Positions 1 to 4,859 of a DNA stretch of 5,521 nt are shown one piece after another (positions within the stretch are counted from its first letter, which is position 1; every line of letters starts with the position of its first letter). A program made the position numbers and the translations under genes. The notes beneath the pieces are model-generated. The model made no database searches, was not told the origin of the DNA, and worked only from the letters and a program-made list of their open reading frames with translations. The DNA is from UBA6165 sp044233745. Lineage in GTDB: Bacteria > Bacteroidota > Bacteroidia > Flavobacteriales_D > Crocinitomicaceae. Location of the stretch: NCBI GenBank assembly GCA_044233745.1, contig JBIIJN010000116.1, positions 1-5,521 on the forward strand, read 5' to 3'.

Positions 1-1
1 T

Positions 2-109
2 ACAGCAAAAGACAGACTTGCGAAGGCAAAGAAAATTGAAGTTTACATTCATTACCCAGAAGACGACCAATACGACCCTGTTGAAGCACTTAGAATAATA
101 AAAGATTAA
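2..109 (+). CDS. C-terminal fragment of an unidentified protein (5' end outside window)
   Basis: An open frame runs from the window edge to a TAA at 107-109 and gives 35 residues, starting TAKDRLAKAKKIEVYIHYP and ending EALRIIKD. The composition is plausible for a real protein: a lysine-rich helix, then a beta-like stretch (IEVYIHY) and an acidic, proline-containing turn. I do not recognise the family. No other gene lies between it and the repeat-rich stretch that follows, so it is the last gene before the accessory region. The call as coding rests on the residue pattern and the clean stop only; its start, length and function cannot be seen. Confidence 0.55.
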   Translation, partial: TAKDRLAKAKKIEVYIHYPEDDQYDPVEALRIIKD

Positions 110-252
110 AAATGCCAGCAGGTAACAGGCGTTTGGCTCAATGGCGGGTGACGTGGTTAATTGAACTTTCCCCTCACATTCTTTTAACAACTCACCAACA
201 ACCCTAATCCCCTATCTTTACCCCAAAAAACACCCCAGAACCGCAGCAGTTA
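110..252. other. Non-coding stretch with a 74-nt G-free tract
   Basis: No credible gene is visible between the stop at 109 and the first leader repeat. The first part (114-162) is GC-richer, with GCCA/TGGC inverted tetramers at its ends but no convincing stem. From 164 to 237 the + strand has no G at all, being made of C-rich, A-rich and T-rich runs (for example CCCC, AAAAAA). No promoter of the Bacteroidota type was found in it. It may be a decayed spacer or part of a repetitive element. Confidence 0.5.
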
Positions 253-475
253 TTCGCTGCGCTGCTAGCTTACCGCAGAGCGAGTACTCCGTACCGAGAA
301 CAGGCAGGTAGCTGCTGCGCCATCTGCTGTATAATCCCGCAGATTTCATTCCCTCCCTCAGATTTCATTCCCCAAGCGCCCCTCCCAGTTTAATGCCACG
401 TTTTGTGTCTCATTCGGTTTTTCGTGGCTTTCTAAAATTCCAATTTTTCAATCAAAATTATGATTAAATAATTTG
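253..475 (+). repeat. Leader repeat copy A, upstream of the Bro-N gene
   Basis: This non-coding segment is a diverged direct repeat of 1377-1559. Matching blocks occur in the same order: 253-283 with 1377-1407 (30 of 31 identical), 312-324 with 1418-1430 (identical), 330-348 with 1436-1454 (identical), 388-427 with 1475-1514 (39 of 40), and 443-470 with 1528-1555 (identical). Copy A is longer, partly because CAGATTTCATTCCC occurs twice (340-353 and 359-372), a 19-bp tandem duplication missing from copy B. The left part is GC-rich and full of short inverted repeats; the right part is AT-rich and carries the promoter. An additional small stem, CGCAGC/GCTGCG, lies at 242-247/256-261. Each copy ends at the promoter of a Bro/ORF6N superfamily gene. 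Confidence 0.9.
395..428. repeat. Inverted repeat GCCACG/CGTGGC in leader A
   Basis: Six-base arms at 395-400 and 423-428 pair perfectly around a 22-nt loop. The corresponding site in leader B (1482-1487/1510-1515) differs at one base in each arm, yet would still pair as RNA through two G-U pairs, and its loop has the same length and the same sequence. The block lies upstream of the predicted promoter, so it would be in RNA only on read-through from upstream; otherwise it could be a protein-binding dyad. Confidence 0.5.
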
Positions 476-502
476 CTAAAATAAATTCTTTATTTAAATT
501 TG
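450..502 (+). promoter_or_regulatory. Promoter of the Bro-N gene with an adjoining palindromic operator candidate
   Basis: A Bacteroidota-type promoter is visible as TTTG at 472-475 (-33) and TAAATTTG at 495-502 (-7, consensus TAnnTTTG), separated by 19 nt. Transcription would start near 508-510, leaving a leader of about 14 nt before the ATG at 523. Six bases upstream of the -33 box is AATCAAAATTATGATT (450-465), an inverted repeat AATCA-N6-TGATT. The same arrangement, with the same 19-nt spacer, is found before the ORF6N gene. A regulator bound at the palindrome would sit against the -33 box, as an activator or repressor might. The binding role is inferred. Confidence 0.7.
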
Positions 503-522
503 CAGGAACAAAACCTACTATT

Positions 523-1350
523 ATGAAAGAGCAAGCAGGATTGAAGATTTTTGAGCAGAAGGCCGTGAGAACGGTTTGGGATGAGGAAAAGGAAAAGTGG
601 TACTTTTCTGTGGTTGATGTGATTGAAGCATTAACGGATAGTCCTAATCCTCCAGTGTATTGGCGCGTAATGAAAAAGCGTTTGAAGGATGAGGGAAATG
701 AAAACGTTACAAATTGTAACGGTTTGAAAATGTTATCCAAAGATGGTAAAATGAGACTAACAGATGTTGCAGACACAGAGCAGCTTTTCAGGCTCATTCA
801 ATCCATTCCTTCTCCCAAAGCAGAGCCGTTTAAGTTGTGGCTGTCTCAGGTGGCTTCGGAGCGTTTGGATGAAATGCAAGATCCTGAGTTGTCGATTGAT
901 AGAGCTTTGGAGCAGTATATTAAACTTGGATATTCTGAAAGTTGGATCAATCAGCGACTTAAAAGCATTGAAATCAGGAAAGAACTCACTGATGAATGGA
1001 AGAAGCGGGGCATGAAAGAAGGACTCCAATTTGCTACTTTAACAGATGTGATAACAAAAGCGTGGAGCGATAGAAGTACAAAGGAATATAAGGCACTCAA
1101 AGGTTTGAAAAAAGAAAATCTGCGAGACAAAATGACCAATACTGAGCTTATATTGAACATGCTTGCCGAGGCATCGACTAAAGATATTTCTGCGGCAACT
1201 GAACCCGATGGCTTTGAAGAGAATAAAAAAGTTGCAAAACAAGGCGGGAACGTTGCAAAAGTAGCGCGATTAGAGCTTGAAGCAAAAACAGGTAAAAAAG
1301 TTGTTACATCGCTAAATGCCAAAGACCACTTGAAAGCACTTAAGGAATAA
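523..1350 (+). CDS. Bro-N domain protein with DinD-like C-terminal half (antirepressor superfamily)
   Basis: This 275-residue protein has an N-terminal BRO-family (Bro-N) domain at about residues 8-117: WYFSVVDVIEAL near 26-37, then FKLWLSQVASERLDE near 103-117, which matches the usual end of the domain. Bro-N domains occur in baculovirus BRO proteins and phage antirepressors and bind DNA. The C-terminal half (about 164-260) resembles E. coli DinD, a LexA-regulated protein reported to inhibit RecA: both have KGLKK, then a TEL motif (residues 207-209 here), then a DG followed by a charged stretch ending near a G. The similarity is from memory and was not aligned by program. The ATG at 523 is chosen because it follows the promoter by 20 nt and starts the domain. 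The gene is intact, 275 residues against about 274 for DinD. It is monocistronic, lying between two copies of the leader repeat. No prophage structural genes are visible. Target and physiological role are unknown. Confidence 0.85.
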   Translation: MKEQAGLKIFEQKAVRTVWDEEKEKWYFSVVDVIEALTDSPNPPVYWRVMKKRLKDEGNENVTNCNGLKMLSKDGKMRLTDVADTEQLFRLIQSIPSPKAEPFKLWLSQVASERLDEMQDPELSIDRALEQYIKLGYSESWINQRLKSIEIRKELTDEWKKRGMKEGLQFATLTDVITKAWSDRSTKEYKALKGLKKENLRDKMTNTELILNMLAEASTKDISAATEPDGFEENKKVAKQGGNVAKVARLELEAKTGKKVVTSLNAKDHLKALKE

Positions 1351-1361
1351 CTTTTACATTG

Positions 1362-1392
1362 CTAGAAGCGCAGTAGTTCGCTGCGCTGCTAG
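1362..1392. repeat. Strong stem-loop just after the Bro-N gene
   Basis: Arms 1362-1373 and 1381-1392 pair at 11 of 12 positions (CTAGAAGCGCAG against CTGCGCTGCTAG), with a 7-nt loop TAGTTCG. It begins 12 nt after the Bro-N stop codon, so it could end or protect that transcript, but no T-run follows and it overlaps the start of leader copy B. A competing stem (TCGCT 1378-1382 with AGCGA 1403-1407) uses one of the same arms. The matching site in copy A keeps only a 6-bp stem. Confidence 0.6.
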
Positions 1393-1559
1393 ATTACCGC
1401 AGAGCGATTACCGGTAACTGCTGCGCCATCGCGCTTATAATCCCGCAGATTTCACACCCCAAGCGCACTCCCCTGTTTAATGCCATGTTTTGTGTCTCAT
1501 TCGGTTTTTCGTGGTTCTAAAAATCCGATTTTTCAATCAAAATTATGATTAAATATTTG
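1377..1559 (+). repeat. Leader repeat copy B, upstream of the ORF6N gene
   Basis: This is the second copy of the non-coding leader at 253-475, sharing five ordered blocks, with the best conservation at 1475-1514 (39 of 40) and 1528-1555 (28 of 28). It is about 40 bp shorter, lacking the 19-bp tandem duplication and some sequence near 1407-1417. A 10-bp perfect palindrome, TTACCGGTAA, at 1408-1417 is specific to this copy. Five CGCAG/CTGCG units alternate in orientation (starting at 1369, 1381, 1398, 1421, 1444), as they also do in copy A (242, 257, 274, 315, 338). The two copies flank the Bro-N gene as direct repeats. Confidence 0.9.
1482..1515. repeat. Inverted repeat GCCATG/CGTGGT in leader B
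   Basis: This corresponds to 395-428 in leader A. Arms 1482-1487 and 1510-1515 flank an identical 22-nt loop. Relative to copy A one base differs in each arm (C to T, and C to T), and both changes leave a pairing possible as G-U in RNA. Two changes of this kind are suggestive of conserved structure but too few to prove it. Confidence 0.45.
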
Positions 1560-1586
1560 GCGTAATTGAATTTATTTTTAGTTTTG
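1535..1586 (+). promoter_or_regulatory. Promoter of the ORF6N gene with the same palindrome
   Basis: The -33 box TTTG is at 1556-1559 and the -7 box TAGTTTTG (consensus TAnnTTTG) at 1579-1586, with a 19-nt spacer identical in length to that before the Bro-N gene although the spacer sequence differs. The palindrome AATCAAAATTATGATT recurs at 1535-1550, five bases upstream of the -33 box. The ATG at 1618 is 31 nt beyond the -7 box. Preserved spacing over diverged sequence supports function in both copies. Confidence 0.7.
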
Positions 1587-1617
1587 CGTGGTAAACCTAA
1601 ACTACTACATCTGAATT

Positions 1618-1952
1618 ATGGACATTAATAAATCCATTTCCAAACCTCAAATTGAAAGTTTGATATTTAACCTGCGTGACACACAAGTCATAATAGACCG
1701 TGATTTAGCTGCAATATACCATGTAGAAACACGTGTGTTAAATCAGGCTGTTAAAAGAAACATTGACCGTTTTCCTGAAAGATTTAGGTTTCAATTAATC
1801 CTGACGAAATTGAAGAATTGAAAGCACAAATTGAGGTATTTAATTCAAAATCACAAATTGTGACCTTGAATCAATCAGGAACGGAGCAGGGCGGAAATAT
1901 CAAATATCTACCCGCGCAAGTTATTGTGTATTGGCAAATGCAGCGAGCATGA
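1618..1952 (+). pseudogene. ORF6N-domain gene, frameshifted and truncated
   Basis: Residues 13-60 are a clear ORF6N domain: IDRDLAAIYHVETRVLNQAV, then KRNIDRFPERFRFQL. ORF6N is a DNA-binding domain of phage antirepressor-like proteins, common in Bacteroidota. The original frame stops at 1821 with an unrelated tail. A shift after about 1797 restores the expected continuation, NPDEIEELKAQ and later GGNIKYLP (to 1913). The family normally continues from here as YAFTEQG. The fault is explained by loss of one A from the codons for LNP (TTAATCC instead of TTAAATCC). After YLP the sequence leaves the family and stops at 1950-1952, so the 3' end has been replaced or deleted. The promoter and leader are intact, so the first 67 residues, including most of the ORF6N domain, could still be made. 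A sequencing error could account for the frameshift but not the lost 3' end. Confidence 0.85.
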
Positions 1953-1957
1953 AATAA

Positions 1958-2647
1958 ATGAGCAATCAAGAAAAAAATAGCGCAGGTTTCATCCCCACTC
2001 ATGGTGGCTATCGTAATTTGTTCACGTATCAAAAAGCGGAAATCATCTATGATGGCACGGTCTATTTTACCAATCGCTTTTTTCATATGTAGATAATTTG
2101 TTTTTAAAGGTCATATGGACCGCGCTAGCAGCCACGAAGTGAATCGCCATGTTATTTTCATAGGTGCTTGCGCGAGGTTTTTGCATGGCTATTTCATAAA
2201 TTTGACCGTACAGTAGGTCAAATGGTTCAAGCAGCGCGCAGTGGTAAACAAAATATTGCAGAGGGAAGCATGGCATCTGCAACGTCAAAAGAAACAGAAA
2301 TCAAACTTACCAATGTAGCCCGCGCCAGTTTAGAAGAACTGCAAATTGACTATGAAGATTTTTTGCGAACACAGAAACTTCCTCTGTGGGATAAAGATCA
2401 TCGCTTGGTGGCTCGCTTGCGAGAACTCAACACAAGCGTAGCCAAGCCAACTTATGAAACATTTCAAAAAGCCATTGAGCACGAAAGTCCAGAAATTTGT
2501 GCCAACACCATGATAACGCTGATAAAAATCTGTACATATCTACTAAAACAACAAATGAAAAAATTAGAAGTAGATTTTGTCAGAGAAGGAGGATTAAGGG
2601 AAAGAATGACAAAAGCAAGAATAGACGAGAGAAATAAAAACAAATAA
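1958..2647 (+). pseudogene. Four-helix-bundle-suffix protein gene split by a 111-bp insertion
   Basis: The ATG at 1958 starts MSNQEKNSAGFIPTHGGY, the typical opening of the four helix bundle suffix family (related to the S23-type four-helix proteins). The frame reaches TNRFFH and meets TAG at 2090-2092. The rest of the protein resumes in the same frame at 2192 with FHKFDRTVG and the hallmark QMVQAARSGKQNIAEGS, then LTNVARASLEEL and a C-terminal GGLRERMTKARIDERNKNK. Removing 2087-2197 (111 bp, 37 codons) gives a 192-residue protein without a seam. As it stands the gene would give a 43-44-residue peptide; a distal fragment could be translated only from an internal start such as TTG at 2168 or ATG at 2224. 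The function of the family is unknown. The gene begins 5 nt after the last stop of the ORF6N remnant, with no recognisable promoter of its own. Confidence 0.85.
2087..2197. mobile_element. Small insertion with 7-bp flanking direct repeat (MITE-like or palindromic element)
   Basis: TTTCATA occurs at 2081-2087 and 2192-2198, exactly at the two edges of the sequence that interrupts the four-helix gene, as a target-site duplication would. The unit is 111 bp including one repeat copy. Inside it lies an inverted repeat, CGCGCTAGCA (2121-2130) against TGCTTGCGCG (2165-2174), pairing at 9 of 10, plus a small GGTC/GACC stem at 2109-2121. No terminal inverted repeats or transposase are visible, so any movement would depend on other enzymes. 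A third TTTCATA at 2156-2162 makes the internal structure less simple. No known element was identified. Confidence 0.6.
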
Positions 2648-2653
2648 TCCTTC

Positions 2654-2698
2654 GTGGGACTTGGGCGACAATGTCCAACAAAGTCGCCCAAGTCCCAC
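2654..2698. repeat. Perfect 16-bp stem-loop after the four-helix gene
   Basis: GTGGGACTTGGGCGAC at 2654-2669 is exactly complementary to 2683-2698, with a 13-nt loop. It starts 7 nt after the stop at 2645-2647. It would form a very stable RNA hairpin and may end transcription or block exonuclease digestion, but it is followed by A-rich rather than T-rich sequence, so it is not a standard intrinsic terminator. It could be one unit of an interspersed repeat family. Confidence 0.65.
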
Positions 2699-2822
2699 AA
2701 AAAAGAGTAAAAAAATAAACGAAGCAGAAACAAGAACAGAACGCATAGGCCCCGAGCAAAAGGCTCTAGCTGCAATGTTGAAAAGCCATAAATTTCTCCC
2801 CCACTCAAACCCTTGAATTGTT
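2699..2822. other. Intergenic spacer between the accessory region and the core operon
   Basis: The spacer is A-rich up to about 2740, then mixed. A weak GAGC/GCTC stem occurs at 2754-2766. One + frame is open from 2625 to a TGA ending at 2817 but has no start and no recognisable domain, so no gene is called. Confidence 0.4.
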
Positions 2823-2830
2823 TATCTTTG
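2823..2830 (+). promoter_or_regulatory. Probable -7 box (TATCTTTG) of the response-regulator operon
   Basis: TATCTTTG fits the Bacteroidota consensus TAnnTTTG and lies 28 nt upstream of the ATG at 2859, so transcription would start around 2836-2838. No TTTG is found at the expected -33 position (about 2799-2804, which is C-rich), so the promoter may be weak or need an activator. Confidence 0.5.
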
Positions 2831-2858
2831 CTCGCTAAACAACAACGCAGCATACACT

Positions 2859-4028
2859 ATGGCGAAAATATTAATCATCGACGACGAACCGAGCATCAGA
2901 CGTGCTTTGAAGGAAATCTTGGAATTTGAGAGTTTTGAAGTGGCAGAAGCTGAAAATGGCAGAGAAGGTTTGAACAAAGCCACTGCCGACAGCTATGATG
3001 TTATTTTTTGCGACATCAAAATGCCTGAAATGGACGGCGTTGAGGTCTTGGAGCAGTTGAACAAACAAGGCATCGAAACGCCTGTGATTATGATTTCTGG
3101 TCACGGAAACATTGAAACAGCCGTGGATACCATCAAAAATGGCGCCTTCGATTTCATTGAAAAACCTTTGGATTTGAACCGCATTTTGGTGACCGTGCGC
3201 AATGCAACCGAACGTGGTTCTTTGGTTCAGGAGACCAAAGTATTGAAAACCACCATCAAAAAGGTCAAAGGTTCGGCCATCATTGGAGAATCGCCTGAAA
3301 TCATGCACATCAAAGAGATGATCGACAAAGTGGCGCCATCGGAAGCCCGCGTTTTGATTACGGGTGGCAACGGAACAGGAAAAGAATTGGTGGCGCGTCA
3401 GTTACACGAAAAAAGCAACAGAAACGGCGGACCTTTCATCGAAGTGAACTGTGCTGCCATTCCTTCCGAATTGATTGAAAGTGAATTGTTTGGTCACGAA
3501 AAAGGCGCGTTTACATCAGCCATCAAGCAGAAAAAAGGCAAATTTGAATTGGCAGAAAACGGCACCATTTTCTTGGATGAAATTGGCGACATGAGTGCAT
3601 CTGCCCAAGCCAAAGTGTTGCGCGCCTTGCAAGAAAACAGAATTACGCGCGTAGGTGGCGAAAAAGATATTTCCATCAATTGTCGCATTGTGGCGGCCAC
3701 CAACAAAGATTTGCGCAAAGAAATCGAACTAGCCAATTTCCGCGAGGATTTGTACCACCGTTTGAGCGTGATTTTGATGCACGTGCCCAACCTAAACGAC
3801 AGACGCAGCGATATCCCGATGTTGGCGGAGCATTTCCTCACCATGATTTGCGAAGACCACGGTATTGCCCGAAAATCGTTCACCGACGACGCACTCAAAG
3901 CACTTAAAGACACCAATTGGACAGGAAATATCCGCGAAATGCGCAACATCATCGAGCGTTTGGTGATTTTATGCGGCGATTCGATCAACGGAAAAGACGT
4001 GAACACTTTCGCCAATCCCAAAGCATAA
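2859..4028 (+). CDS. NtrC-family response regulator (receiver plus sigma-54 AAA+), no HTH domain
   Basis: The 389-residue protein has an N-terminal receiver domain (1-120) with acidic D8-D9, phosphoacceptor D52 in CDIKMP, S80 and K102. A sigma-54-interaction AAA+ ATPase domain (about 140-372) follows: Walker A GGNGTGKE at 169-176, Walker B FLDE at 238-241, sensor I around N282, FREDLYHRL with arginines R295 and R301, and sensor II GNIRE at 356-360. Such proteins use ATP hydrolysis to remodel the sigma-54 closed promoter complex once phosphorylated. Two points stand out. The sigma-54-contact loop reads GAFTSA (216-221) rather than GAFTGA. The protein also ends 17 residues after LCGD, so the usual C-terminal Fis-type HTH is absent; NtrC relatives are normally about 440-460 residues. 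I recall other Bacteroidota members of about this length without an HTH, so this is probably the native form, not a truncation. No histidine kinase lies in the window. First gene of a tight operon. Confidence 0.93.
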   Translation: MAKILIIDDEPSIRRALKEILEFESFEVAEAENGREGLNKATADSYDVIFCDIKMPEMDGVEVLEQLNKQGIETPVIMISGHGNIETAVDTIKNGAFDFIEKPLDLNRILVTVRNATERGSLVQETKVLKTTIKKVKGSAIIGESPEIMHIKEMIDKVAPSEARVLITGGNGTGKELVARQLHEKSNRNGGPFIEVNCAAIPSELIESELFGHEKGAFTSAIKQKKGKFELAENGTIFLDEIGDMSASAQAKVLRALQENRITRVGGEKDISINCRIVAATNKDLRKEIELANFREDLYHRLSVILMHVPNLNDRRSDIPMLAEHFLTMICEDHGIARKSFTDDALKALKDTNWTGNIREMRNIIERLVILCGDSINGKDVNTFANPKA

Positions 4029-4031
4029 AAC

Positions 4032-4859
4032 ATGATTCAACTCACTAAACCATTGGCTTTCTTCGATTTAGAAACCACTGGACTCGACGTAACCAACGAC
4101 CGCATCATCGAAATTGCGATTCTCAAAATGAATCCAGATGGCAGCAAAGAGCACTATTCCAAGCGCGTCAATCCTGAAATGCCGATTTCACCGGAATCCT
4201 CTGAAATCACAGGCATTTCAGATGCCGATGTGCAGGACTGCCCTACTTTCAAAGAATTGGCGCCAGAAGTTGCAGCTTTTATTGGCGATTCCGATTTGGC
4301 GGGCTACAATTCCAACAAATTCGACATTCCCGTTTTGGCAGAAGAATTTCTCAGAGCCGAGAGCGATTTTGATATGTCGGCGCGCAAATTCATTGACGTG
4401 CAGAACATTTTTCACAAAATGGAACAACGCACTTTGGCAGCTGCGTATCAGTTTTATTGTCAGCAAGAATTGGTGAATGCCCACGCCGCCATGGCCGATG
4501 TGGAAGCCACACAAGAAGTCTTCGCTGCCCAATTGAAACGCTATGAAAACCTCGAGAAAAACATCGATTTTCTTTCAGATTTTTCACGATCGGGCAACCA
4601 TGAAATCCTAGATTTTGCTGGACGAATAGCACGAAACGACAAAGGCGAAGCGGTTTACAATTTTGGCAAACACAAAGGCAAAAGCATTGAGCAGGTCAAC
4701 AGCGAAGAACCCGGTTATTACGGCTGGATGTTGAGTGCCAATTTCCCGCTCTACACCAAGAAAGTTCTGAAAGACGAAATGGAAAAATTGAAGGCCAAAA
4801 ATGTGCCCGCAGGCAATTTCGACGATAAACTTAATGCGCTAAAACACAAATTCAAATAA
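4032..4859 (+). CDS. DnaQ-like DEDDh 3'-5' exonuclease with ExoX-like C-terminal domain
   Basis: The 275-residue protein has all catalytic residues of the DEDDh exonuclease fold: ExoI FFDLETTG (D12, E14), ExoII YNSNKFDIPVL (D98), and ExoIII HAAMADVEAT (H151, D156). These bind two metal ions and cleave DNA or RNA from the 3' end. A second small domain near 208-235 (YNFGKHKGKSIEQV, then PGYYGWML) resembles the C-terminal domain attached to exodeoxyribonuclease X-type proteins. Lacking any polymerase or GIY-YIG domain, it is more likely a stand-alone repair or RNA-processing nuclease than the proofreading subunit, though the substrate cannot be read from sequence. The ATG lies 3 nt after the regulator stop and the stop overlaps the queE start in TAATG, so translation is probably coupled. 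Confidence 0.92.
   Translation: MIQLTKPLAFFDLETTGLDVTNDRIIEIAILKMNPDGSKEHYSKRVNPEMPISPESSEITGISDADVQDCPTFKELAPEVAAFIGDSDLAGYNSNKFDIPVLAEEFLRAESDFDMSARKFIDVQNIFHKMEQRTLAAAYQFYCQQELVNAHAAMADVEATQEVFAAQLKRYENLEKNIDFLSDFSRSGNHEILDFAGRIARNDKGEAVYNFGKHKGKSIEQVNSEEPGYYGWMLSANFPLYTKKVLKDEMEKLKAKNVPAGNFDDKLNALKHKFK

Noticed and set aside
114..162. Possible integron attC site (TAAC...GTTA, gene-repeat-gene layout)
   Set aside because: The site between TAAC and GTTA is only about 35-40 bp, the R-box consensus is not met, and no integrase is visible. The repeats flanking the Bro-N gene are better explained as leaders with promoters.
951..1322. Open frames on the opposite strand of the Bro-N, regulator and exonuclease genes
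   Set aside because: They are mirror frames of well-supported genes, with serine, phenylalanine and leucine-rich or low-information sequences and no domains.
253..1559. CRISPR array
   Set aside because: Only two long, diverged copies about 1.1 kb apart with a gene between them; no short regular repeats or spacers.
523..1952. Prophage
   Set aside because: Bro-N and ORF6N domains are phage-associated, but no integrase, structural, lysis or replication genes and no attachment sites are visible.
2168..2647. Independent 159-residue gene starting with TTG at 2168
   Set aside because: Its first 8 codons lie in the 111-bp insertion, and the rest continues the four-helix protein begun at 1958. It is treated as the distal part of a split gene.
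2654..2698. Standard Rho-independent terminator
   Set aside because: The stem is strong, but neither strand has a T-run directly after it.
2625..2817. Open + frame ending PEQKALAAMLKSHKFLPHSNP
   Set aside because: The tail looks somewhat protein-like, but there is no start codon in a sensible place, the frame runs through the 16-bp hairpin, and no family is recognised.
2859..4028. Truncated pseudogene of a full-length NtrC protein
   Set aside because: The sequence ends cleanly after the AAA+ domain, the next gene starts 3 nt later, all ATPase motifs are intact, and short HTH-less forms are known to me from this phylum.
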